Positions 1 to 6,463 of a stretch of 6,560 bases of DNA are shown here, one piece after another. Within the stretch, counting starts at the first letter, position 1; each line of letters begins with the position of its first letter. Source of the DNA: Betaproteobacteria bacterium. Its GTDB lineage: Bacteria; Pseudomonadota; Gammaproteobacteria; Burkholderiales; Burkholderiaceae. The translations under genes were made by a program, and so were the position numbers. The stretch is from positions 1 through 6,560 of the forward strand of contig JAATGO010000145.1 in NCBI GenBank assembly GCA_015654605.1, in the 5' to 3' direction. The notes below the pieces were generated by a model. That model was not told where the DNA came from. It saw only the letters and a list, made by a program, of their open reading frames with translations, and made no database searches.

Positions 1-2
1 AC

Positions 3-284
3 TTTTACATTCGCCTCTATGAAATGGATTTAACGCAGGCGAGTGACATTCGTCAGTTAGCCTCCTTGAATGGTGTCAACTATGTCCCTGCTACGAAGCG
101 CTTGATACTTAACTTTAATCGTGATTTGGATCAGAGTATTTTGCCAAAAGTTGACAACCTCGAGGGTATGGCTTGGGGGCCTAAATTAGCCAATGGCCAT
201 GATAGTCTTGTGCTGATATCGGATAATAATTTCACCCCATCGCAGGTGACACAGCTTTTGGTGTTTGAGGTTTTACCAAAATGA
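3..284 (+). CDS. Phytase-like esterase domain protein, C-terminal fragment
   Basis: The frame is open from the left edge (F-Y-I-R-L-Y-E before the first Met at 24) and ends at TGA 282-284, so the Met at 24 is not the true start and the N-terminal part lies outside the window. The visible 93 residues match from memory the end of the 'esterase-like activity of phytase' domain (PF13449): a strand of the R-L-Y-E-M-D-L type, then the hallmark D-N-L-E-G-M-A-W-G-P, a short gap, and L-V-L-I-S-D-N-N-F followed by Q-V-T-Q-L-L-V-F-E-V near the C-terminus. Members are usually exported beta-propeller-like proteins of several hundred residues. Their substrates are poorly known, so phosphoesterase activity is only a family-level guess. 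Any signal peptide would be upstream. The gene converges on the large minus-strand gene, with a palindrome between them. Family assignment is fairly secure; function is not. Confidence 0.8.
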   Translation, partial: FYIRLYEMDLTQASDIRQLASLNGVNYVPATKRLILNFNRDLDQSILPKVDNLEGMAWGPKLANGHDSLVLISDNNFTPSQVTQLLVFEVLPK

Positions 285-292
285 AACGATAA

Positions 293-318
293 ATATGTGC
301 TGTAGATATGTGCAGTAG
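293..318. repeat. 13-bp tandem repeat, two copies
   Basis: ATATGTGCTGTAG (293-305) is followed directly by ATATGTGCAGTAG (306-318), with one difference (T301 versus A314). It lies just after the stop codon of the phytase-like gene and just before the palindrome. It may be a simple slippage duplication; no function can be read from it. Confidence 0.7.
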
Positions 319-323
319 ACGTG

Positions 324-361
324 AATATCGGGTATTGCAGTTAACTGTAATACCCGATATT
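324..361. terminator. Long palindrome between convergent genes, probable bidirectional terminator
   Basis: The two halves, AATATCGGGTATT (324-336) and AATACCCGATATT (349-361), are perfectly complementary. The centre CAGTTAACTG (338-347) is itself a palindrome, so the whole forms a 19-bp stem interrupted only at 337/348. That pair is G-U in a rightward transcript and a C-A mismatch in a leftward one. It sits 39 nt past the stop of the phytase-like gene and 78 nt past the stop of the large minus-strand gene, where a shared terminator is expected. Neither side has a proper T-run, so intrinsic termination is inferred from position and structure. A protein-binding palindrome is the alternative. 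Confidence 0.6.
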
Positions 362-439
362 AATTAGATAATGTTATAGATTACCTTCTTGCGATCGTTA
401 GTGCGGGCGTCCCTTCTCCAGTGGATGAGCCGGCAGTTG

Positions 440-3400
440 TTACGCGGCAGGAGCAGGTGCAACCGCTCTACCATTTACATCAGCATAAGTTGCTGCCATC
501 CATTCGTCCATAGGTTCATAGCCAGCAGAAGCAAATCGTTTAAATTTCTCCAGTAATTGCGTGATGTTACGATTAACTTCATCAGACCTGCGTATACCTG
601 GAATGTGCTGCCGTACTTCGGTAGCGCTTCTCACTTCACCATTTCTTAGTGTATAGCGACTATGGTTGGGGTTAGGGAAAGATGTAGCGGCAATGGCATG
701 CAACAGATTTCCTGCAGTCAGGCCGTTGCCATTGATACGTACGGGAGCAGCAATCAATTCAGCATTGAGATACCCCATTGCATAATATCCATTTGGCCCG
801 ACACCGATCATGGATGGGCCAGAAGGCTCCCATGTCATATCTAAATCATCATGCGTTTTGGTGAAATGCGCAAGTTTGACTGGCTCATCCTTTTCCACGA
901 CATTTCCTTCGGAATTAGTCGTACGTACTTTCTGTGTTTTTACTTTTCCGGCGGCATCAATCTCTAGCATCATCAAAGGTTTCATCAGAATGGTAGATGC
1001 CACTCTCGCTAGCAATTCACCAGGAAAGGCTGCCTGTGGACTAAGTTCACTTGCAGGGAATGGGTGAGTCATTGACAGCCCGTTTAAATTTAGAATCGCT
1101 GGTTGTGCGTCAGCTTTAGTTTGCGCCAAGCGTGCGTCATCTTCCTGTTTGTAAATATTGCCTGGTTCGTAATAGCTACCTTTCTTTCGATCGACTTCAA
1201 GGTGGACGTTGCGGATCGCATCATTTAGGAAGGGCATGATGTCATCTCCCATAAGCATCGCTACACGTATGCTGCGGCGAATTTCCGCAGGGCTGGTTGG
1301 TGATGTGTAAGGATAGCGCCAGCGTGCTTTCTGATTCGGATTGGTTTCCAGTTCGGTGCCAAGAAAATAGCTCTTACTGGCCACAACGAATTCCATATCA
1401 TTGGCTTTGGAATTGTACTGGTAGAAGTGCCCTGTCCGGGGATCAATACCAAGGGCACCATCTTGCAAGTTTGTTGATACTGGTGTACCAGCTTTATCAG
1501 CTTTTTCTTTTTCTTTTTTGAAGTCACGATACGTCGTCTCCGGAGTATAGGTATTGATACGATCCATATAAACGACTTGCCCCAGATTTGACTGTTCCAC
1601 AGGTTCGCTGGCTTTGGCCTTGCCTTTGCCTTGGACAACTTCACTAGCAGGCGGTGGGTTGGAGTCTATGCGTGTTACAATGAACAAGGCACCTGGTAGA
1701 GAAATCGACTCGGCTTGCATCAGATCTGTAAATTTTGCGATGTTAATGGCAGAGTCTTGATTAAAGACGATTTTCAGACGTCGTTCCATAGGTGCTGCGC
1801 CGTATCCTAGTGCTGCCAGAAAAGCAGCAGTCAGTTGTTCGGCGCTGGTTGTTGACAGAATTTCTGTCAACGACACACGCTCGCCTTCCGTGATCAAGCC
1901 ATTGTCATTTCCACCTATTGCTTTCGGACGGTAGATGGCATCAGTTACGACTGCGCGTTGGACGATTGCAGGAAATTTCTTGGCGTGCAAGGCGCCTAGA
2001 TTGACGTATAAAGGATCCAGGCCGGAGATACGTTGATCAGGATCTCCACTAGTATTGTTTCTTCTGTTCATCATCGCGATGCGCATTGGAACACCAGGCA
2101 CGATGTTGACAAAATGATCCTGTCCGGTTTGTGCCCAGCGCAATAGATAATGGAACGGCCCGGATTCTTCTGTATATTTAACGATAGCATTACGAATTGC
2201 ACGTAACATCGCAGGTGTGAGCCGACGATAGAAGGGGTCACTATCGCTGACGCTTTCTGGAACGCTTTGGACGGCTTCCATTGCATTATGGATGTTGGCG
2301 ATATATTTTGCAGGAACATCACTGAATGTGGTGATCATCCTACGTAGACGGTCCGTCTTGACGCCTAGCGTAATGGATGCCTGAGCAAAGTGGGGTAGTG
2401 TGTCGCTAAGAAAGTCAGGTGGAACAGAAACGGGATAATTTTTACCATCTTTGTTTCCTGTATCGTAAGTATCTTCAAAACTTTTTATCAATGACTCAAT
2501 GAGGGTTTGCATTTCATCTGGAAGTTGAGAGGTGCTGTTGGAGACAGCTAGCGTTGTGCCTACAGAGGGCTCGGGAACAGCGGCAGTGGATGGTCCTGCT
2601 TCTGATTCTAATGTCAGACGACTCTCTTCCGCTTGTCTTGATGCTTCGATCATACCTTCAAACCGTTGTGTCAAGTTGTTGAGGTGAGTGACTTGATCCT
2701 CTTCGCTCATCTTGGAGAAGTTCGCAGCAGTTTGTACGCGTACTAATTCCAGTGGATTATGATCGAGCTGTTTGATGTCTATACGATTGATCAATTTGTT
2801 AACATGTTCCAACATCACTGCTGCTGAATGGATGGTGCCAGCTAGCGCTTCGACATCTTTCTTGATACCCTCTTCTGCTCTGTCAAGCAGTTTTGTACCT
2901 GCTTTGGTGATCCGAGCAGTGAAGTCACGTAAATAATCATCTACGGCTTTGTAGCGGTTTTCTTGAGTGACTTGATCATGATAGGCACGCGCATTGGGGC
3001 CGATAAGGCCAGCAGCGCTCATTACTGTCGCCAGAATAGGCAGGAACCATTTATCGATACCACGTGTGGTAAGACGTGTCACTAATGCTTCTGCATAATC
3101 GAGCCCATTATAGGTTTTTAATTTTTTGCTTCCAGCTGTTGCGCCCAGTGAGCGGAATAGCAGATCTGCGACAAAGAAATCGATCGTGTCATAGACGCCT
3201 GTCGCGATAGGGTGGTTGGCGCTTTCACCGGATCTGCCTTGAGCTACGCCAATGGCCGTATGTAGTCCAGCCACACCGAGCAGAGTGGCAACATCAATCG
3301 CATTTCCGCGAGGCAACCCTGTGCTAGTTTGGATGCCATAGTTGAGTGACAGGCGCAGGAATTCACTACCTAATGGCATCACAGCTTCGTTAAAAATTTG

Positions 3401-5140
3401 ACCACCGATGGTCTCTTTACTTTTGAAGGAGTCTTTGAGTAGATTTTTATGTGCAAAATCAAAAATAATCGTCAGCACCTCCTGTGCGACCACGGTGAAT
3501 GCGATGGCACCAGCCAGTGTATTGCTGTTGACGGTTCCTGAACCTACAGAACTGAATGCGTTTGCCCCCCCTAGCAAGGTATGTGTTTTTGGGTCGCGCA
3601 AGGATTCGACCAAGGTATTCATGCCGTACACAACGGAGGCTACCGAAGCTGCACGCAACGTTGTATTAATGGCGCCAGTGACGCGACTTGATGTCATGCC
3701 AAAAGTGGGTGTTAATGTGACCAGATTGGCGATGAGATTACCGATTGCCCGCGCTTTGCCTTCAAACCCGGAGCGATTAAATAACAAGGGGCCTGTCAAT
3801 ATATGTTCGCCAGTGGACAGGATCAGTTCTGGGTTGGCGTAACCTGAAATGCTGCCGTATAAACCGGTGTTGCGACCCTGGTAGCCGTAAAGAGAAATAT
3901 CAGTATTGGGTAATGGTGACATGATAGAGGCACCGGCTGCTTTCGGCTGTACCAGCTTCATTTGCAGTCCTTGAGGCGTGTAGTCAAGGTGATGAATGGC
4001 ACCATCTTCTGTTGTGACTCGCAGCCGCATATTGTCTTGGGGACTGTGGAGTAGGGCACGCAAAGAAGCGAGTTTGACGCCAGCGAATACCCCAGCTGGT
4101 CCCATCACTTCCACGGTGCTGATTCCTTGAATTTCTGCAAGAGTGCCACCATCGATGTTCAGACTGGCAGGTAGTTTTTTACTCTGGCCTGGCTGCATTG
4201 GACGTGCTTGGGTATGATGCGAAGTATCTGTTAAGAAAATGACGATGCGATTTTCAATGGCATTGTAGTCAGCATAACCTAGATGGAAAGCACTGGATTC
4301 ACCATTTACCATTGGATGTGGGCCAAATCCTTTTGCCATGAAATTTTCTGCATTAGCCCAGCTTTGGCGCAAAGGTAGCGGCATGGCATTGGGAGGAACC
4401 GGCATGACTGGTGTTGCAGCTTCATCGTAACTGCGTCGCGCAAAAAGTTCAGACTTGCTGGATTGATCTTTCAAGAAAGAGCGAAAGCTGGTTTCCATCT
4501 TGTCCTTCTTGTCTCGCGCATCATATCGGGGACGTTGATCTTCAAATTTCAGAAGATCGTTAGCACTGATAAGACGATTGGCATGTCCTTTGACAAAATA
4601 TCGTTCTTGTTCCACACCTTCTATGAGTACCTTGTCTTTGATGACTGCCAGATTTTCCATGATCGCCGTACGATAGTGGCGAAATGGGATGCTGAGTACG
4701 CCGACATGATCGTTCAACGAGGCAAGATGAAGTCCTTGCGATTTGGAAGGTTCGAAGCGTCCATGTAGTTCTGTTGCTATCGCATTGAGTTGTGTAAGGG
4801 AAACCCCTTTCTGAGCCATTTTCACATGAAGAGCTGCCTGCGCAGGCGAAGTCGCATTGTTATTTGAAGAAGGAGTGACGATGTTGGGTGTGACTGCCGT
4901 CAAGACTTCTACATCTGGCTGTGATACGAGTACCAGAGCATGTTCGAGGTTGGTTGATTGACTTTCTATGTCCAGTCCTTGTAGTGCAGCAGGGCGTCTA
5001 TCATCTGGCCTTGGCAAAGAAGATGTTGCTGTCGCGTCAGTGTGTTGGGGACTCGACGTCATTTCGTAATTGTTTTTACCAGCTTCAAGATCAACATCTT
5101 GAACAGAGCTGGAGCCTAATTTATTCGTAGTAGAAAACAT
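440..5140 (-). CDS. Very large cysteine-free protein, candidate type III secretion effector (family not recognised)
   Basis: This 1566-residue protein runs from ATG (5138-5140) to TAA (440-442). I do not recognise its family. The start is supported by GGAA at 5146-5149, five bases upstream, and by a hrp-box promoter at 5204-5231. The N-terminus (about 1-105) is Ser/Thr/Asn-rich, with 8 Ser in the first 50 residues, no acidic residue before D15 and no signal peptide. This resembles type III export signals, although positions 3-4 (S-T) lack the usual aliphatic residue. Visible regions are: a mixed charged part (105-400); a Gly/Tyr-rich stretch (417-434); a hydrophobic Ala/Gly-rich middle (about 460-715) with possible membrane segments near 541-562, 616-634 and 698-714; a charged helical part (720-845); a Pro/Ser/Thr linker (848-873); and a long C-terminal part with a Lys/Pro linker (1160-1185). 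There is no cysteine. One WxxxE motif occurs (W261-E265). Its size approaches AvrE-type effectors, but I cannot align it to them. Coding is certain; effector status is inference from promoter and N-terminus. A large toxin or adhesin is the alternative. Confidence 0.72.
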   Translation of the reverse strand: MFSTTNKLGSSSVQDVDLEAGKNNYEMTSSPQHTDATATSSLPRPDDRRPAALQGLDIESQSTNLEHALVLVSQPDVEVLTAVTPNIVTPSSNNNATSPAQAALHVKMAQKGVSLTQLNAIATELHGRFEPSKSQGLHLASLNDHVGVLSIPFRHYRTAIMENLAVIKDKVLIEGVEQERYFVKGHANRLISANDLLKFEDQRPRYDARDKKDKMETSFRSFLKDQSSKSELFARRSYDEAATPVMPVPPNAMPLPLRQSWANAENFMAKGFGPHPMVNGESSAFHLGYADYNAIENRIVIFLTDTSHHTQARPMQPGQSKKLPASLNIDGGTLAEIQGISTVEVMGPAGVFAGVKLASLRALLHSPQDNMRLRVTTEDGAIHHLDYTPQGLQMKLVQPKAAGASIMSPLPNTDISLYGYQGRNTGLYGSISGYANPELILSTGEHILTGPLLFNRSGFEGKARAIGNLIANLVTLTPTFGMTSSRVTGAINTTLRAASVASVVYGMNTLVESLRDPKTHTLLGGANAFSSVGSGTVNSNTLAGAIAFTVVAQEVLTIIFDFAHKNLLKDSFKSKETIGGQIFNEAVMPLGSEFLRLSLNYGIQTSTGLPRGNAIDVATLLGVAGLHTAIGVAQGRSGESANHPIATGVYDTIDFFVADLLFRSLGATAGSKKLKTYNGLDYAEALVTRLTTRGIDKWFLPILATVMSAAGLIGPNARAYHDQVTQENRYKAVDDYLRDFTARITKAGTKLLDRAEEGIKKDVEALAGTIHSAAVMLEHVNKLINRIDIKQLDHNPLELVRVQTAANFSKMSEEDQVTHLNNLTQRFEGMIEASRQAEESRLTLESEAGPSTAAVPEPSVGTTLAVSNSTSQLPDEMQTLIESLIKSFEDTYDTGNKDGKNYPVSVPPDFLSDTLPHFAQASITLGVKTDRLRRMITTFSDVPAKYIANIHNAMEAVQSVPESVSDSDPFYRRLTPAMLRAIRNAIVKYTEESGPFHYLLRWAQTGQDHFVNIVPGVPMRIAMMNRRNNTSGDPDQRISGLDPLYVNLGALHAKKFPAIVQRAVVTDAIYRPKAIGGNDNGLITEGERVSLTEILSTTSAEQLTAAFLAALGYGAAPMERRLKIVFNQDSAINIAKFTDLMQAESISLPGALFIVTRIDSNPPPASEVVQGKGKAKASEPVEQSNLGQVVYMDRINTYTPETTYRDFKKEKEKADKAGTPVSTNLQDGALGIDPRTGHFYQYNSKANDMEFVVASKSYFLGTELETNPNQKARWRYPYTSPTSPAEIRRSIRVAMLMGDDIMPFLNDAIRNVHLEVDRKKGSYYEPGNIYKQEDDARLAQTKADAQPAILNLNGLSMTHPFPASELSPQAAFPGELLARVASTILMKPLMMLEIDAAGKVKTQKVRTTNSEGNVVEKDEPVKLAHFTKTHDDLDMTWEPSGPSMIGVGPNGYYAMGYLNAELIAAPVRINGNGLTAGNLLHAIAATSFPNPNHSRYTLRNGEVRSATEVRQHIPGIRRSDEVNRNITQLLEKFKRFASAGYEPMDEWMAATYADVNGRAVAPAPAA

Positions 5141-5145
5141 GTAAA

Positions 5146-5149
5146 TTCC
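5146..5149 (-). promoter_or_regulatory. Weak ribosome binding site of the large gene
   Basis: On the minus strand GGAA is followed by five bases (TTTAC) and then the ATG at 5138-5140. The match to the Shine-Dalgarno core is short but well spaced. An out-of-frame ATG overlaps it 11 bases upstream of the start, so this site supports the 5140 start. Confidence 0.5.
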
Positions 5150-5203
5150 ATAATGAGAGGAAAAAATTGCGCTTATCCTATTTCAGCGCGCCAAATATGC
5201 TGT

Positions 5204-5231
5204 TGAGTGGTAATGTCTTTAAGGTAGTTCC
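5204..5231 (-). promoter_or_regulatory. hrp box: predicted HrpL-dependent promoter of the large gene
   Basis: On the minus strand the sequence reads GGAACT (5231-5226), exactly 15 bases, then CCACTCA (5210-5204). The published consensus for promoters of the ECF sigma factor HrpL in group I Hrp systems (Pseudomonas syringae, Erwinia) is GGAACC-N15/16-CCACNNA. The -10 half matches at every fixed position, the -35 half at five of six, and the spacing is canonical. The 3' edge lies 63 bases before the ATG, which implies a leader of roughly 55-60 nt, usual for such genes. HrpL drives type III secretion genes, so the downstream product should be co-expressed with a Hrp secretion apparatus. The hrpL gene itself is not in the window. 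Confidence 0.75.
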
Positions 5232-5267
5232 TGCCTCATAATGGTGAGGGTGGCAGCGCTATCATGG

Positions 5268-5279
5268 TGCATTAATGCA
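5268..5279. repeat. 12-bp perfect palindrome upstream of the hrp box
   Basis: TGCATTAATGCA is identical to its reverse complement. Its near edge lies 36 bases upstream of the -35 half of the hrp box, a place where an accessory regulator could bind. HrpL promoters usually need no activator at the box itself, so a role is speculative and chance is possible in AT-rich spacer DNA. Confidence 0.35.
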
Positions 5280-5494
5280 ACTATGGATGAAGCCCGTAGC
5301 GTATGGCTCTAGAGGATTGATTATGGTGCTTGCGTTGTTTTGCCAGACGAATCGTTTAAGGGTGTCAGGGACTAGGTTTGTCCCGAGCAAGGGGATAGTT
5401 GAGATACGGGTTTTTGTAGAGTGTTGGCTTTAATCGAGCCTGAAGTAGGGGGGGCTTTGTCGGAGCGGCAGCACATGTTATTGCTCCACATTAG

Positions 5495-5528
5495 CATCAT
5501 CCCTGTCTTTGGAAGCACAGGGATGATG
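5495..5528 (-). terminator. Hairpin downstream of the reductase gene
   Basis: CATCATCCCTGT (5495-5506) pairs perfectly with ACAGGGATGATG (5517-5528) over 12 bp, with a 10-nt loop. It starts 80 nt beyond the reductase stop codon and well before the hrp box, so it would separate the reductase transcript from the effector promoter. No T-run follows on either strand, so efficiency as an intrinsic terminator is uncertain. Confidence 0.5.
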
Positions 5529-5608
5529 GTGGGATTCAATTTGGTTGACTCCTGGTGCTTGGCTACTGTCTGAGCGGAGTGTTTAATGAAGGGGCGCTTG
5601 GCAAGTGC

Positions 5609-6463
5609 TTAATCAAACGTGGGTGTTTCAACGCCTAAAATTTTATGCAGCTTGGGAGATGTTGTGGTGTACTGCATGTGGATTTTTTTCTCAGGGAAAA
5701 TATAAGGAGCTGCGCCGAACGCTGCTAATGCTGCTTCGTGAAATCCTGAGAGGATGAGTTTTTTCTTCCCTGGGTAGGTGTTGATGTCGCCAACGGCGAA
5801 AATACCGGGGACATTGGTCTCGAATTTCTCAGTATCAACGACTTTGAGTTGCTTGCGCTCGATATCCAGTCCCCAGTCAGCGATAGGCCCTAATTTAGGG
5901 GACAAGCCGAAAAATAACAGCAACATATCCAGTGGTAGACGGCGGGTGACACCATCAGCACCAGTGACCTTGATTTCGGAAAGTTTGCTGTCCTTGCTTT
6001 CAAAGCCAGTGGCTTGTCCAACCAGGAATTGCATTTCATACTGCTCGCACAATTCTTTCATTTTGGCAACGGATGCAGGGGCGGCGCGGAAGTCTTCACG
6101 ACGGTGCAGCAACACGACAGATTCTGCTTTACCAACGAAATTAAGTGCCCAATCCAGTGCGGAATCGCCACCACCGCAGATGACTAGATTCTTTCCTTCA
6201 AATAGTGCTGGTTCCTTGACGCGATAGAATAGTTGCGAGCCTTCAAACTGTTCGATGCCATCAACTTTCAATGTACGTGGCTGAAATGAACCAACGCCGG
6301 CTGCAATAAAAATGGTCTTGGTAATGAAGCGGGTACCAGCGGAGGTTTCAAGATCAAAGCGACCATCCGAGACGAGCGGAGTGCCGGCCAATCCTTTGAA
6401 GCGACCTTTCAAGGAGAACTGCGACCCGAGCAAATTATCGCCGCCGAGGCCATGCTGGCCCAC
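5609..6463 (-). CDS. Ferredoxin/flavodoxin-NADP reductase, lacking its N-terminus at a junction near 6370
   Basis: This is an FAD enzyme of the thioredoxin-reductase-like FNR type, which exchanges electrons between NADPH and ferredoxin or flavodoxin in the cytoplasm. Numbering from the in-frame GTG at 6463, it shows I-A-A-G-V-G (53-58), the NADPH-binding motif V-I-C-G-G-G-D-S-A (94-102), H-R-R-E-D-F-R-A (120-127, basic residues suited to the 2'-phosphate of NADPH), the FAD motif [10 protein letters not shown] (220-229) and a [17 protein letters not shown] tail (232-248). The conserved C-terminus ends at TAA 5609-5611. Convincing homology begins only at about S32-D33 (about 6370). Residues 1-31 and the open frame beyond are antisense to a helicase and are not reductase sequence. 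Relatives are about 340-350 residues, so roughly 90-100 are missing, including the N-terminal FAD-binding GxGxxG. As it stands the product would not bind FAD properly. It is either a pseudogene or half of a gene cut by an assembly joint. Confidence 0.85.
   Translation of the reverse strand: MGQHGLGGDNLLGSQFSLKGRFKGLAGTPLVSDGRFDLETSAGTRFITKTIFIAAGVGSFQPRTLKVDGIEQFEGSQLFYRVKEPALFEGKNLVICGGGDSALDWALNFVGKAESVVLLHRREDFRAAPASVAKMKELCEQYEMQFLVGQATGFESKDSKLSEIKVTGADGVTRRLPLDMLLLFFGLSPKLGPIADWGLDIERKQLKVVDTEKFETNVPGIFAVGDINTYPGKKKLILSGFHEAALAAFGAAPYIFPEKKIHMQYTTTSPKLHKILGVETPTFD
6365..6376. other. Junction between reductase and helicase sequences
   Basis: Minus-strand reductase homology (S-D-G-R-F-D-L-E) ends at about 6370, and plus-strand helicase homology (D-E-R-S-A-G-Q) begins at about 6371, with no spacer. 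GC by hand count is about 45% in 6301-6360 and about 63% in 6421-6560. Both genes lose their N-terminal parts here. No insertion-sequence end or long repeat is visible at the joint. Confidence 0.65.

Larger units (their letters stand above)
5141..5608. other. Gene-poor spacer between the reductase and the large gene
   Basis: These 468 bases hold the ribosome binding site and hrp box of the large gene, a 12-bp palindrome (5268-5279), a small stem GGGAC/GTCCC at 5368-5384 and a hairpin at 5495-5528. I see no convincing gene: the longest plus-strand reading in the middle is about 52 codons from an ATG at 5275, with no ribosome binding site and an unremarkable product. No tRNA or recognisable mobile-element remnant is visible. 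Confidence 0.6.

Noticed and set aside
1261..1644. 127-codon minus-strand open frame in another register
   Set aside because: It overlaps the large gene on the same strand; its Lys-rich stretch comes from the frame-shifted reading of codons for the Lys/Glu segment.
3408..3842. 144-codon plus-strand open frame
   Set aside because: It lies wholly opposite the large minus-strand gene, with no ribosome binding site or family-like motif; it is an antisense shadow.
4346..4360. WxxxE motif (W261 to E265) as evidence for a WxxxE-type effector
   Set aside because: The motif is short and expected by chance in a protein this long; without fold evidence it supports nothing specific.
440..5140. Assignment of the large protein to the AvrE/DspE family
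   Set aside because: Size and hrp-box control fit, but I could not match diagnostic sequence; a profile search would be needed.
5275..5433. Possible small plus-strand gene of about 52 codons in the spacer
   Set aside because: It has no ribosome binding site, an ordinary composition and no recognisable similarity.
5141..5608. PIP box (TTCGB-N15-TTCGB) or sigma-54 promoter for the large gene
   Set aside because: No pair of TTCG half sites or GG/GC sigma-54 pattern with correct spacing was found, whereas the hrp box fits well.
5778..6227. 149-codon plus-strand open frame
   Set aside because: It is opposite the conserved reductase motifs, which are clearly the coding strand.
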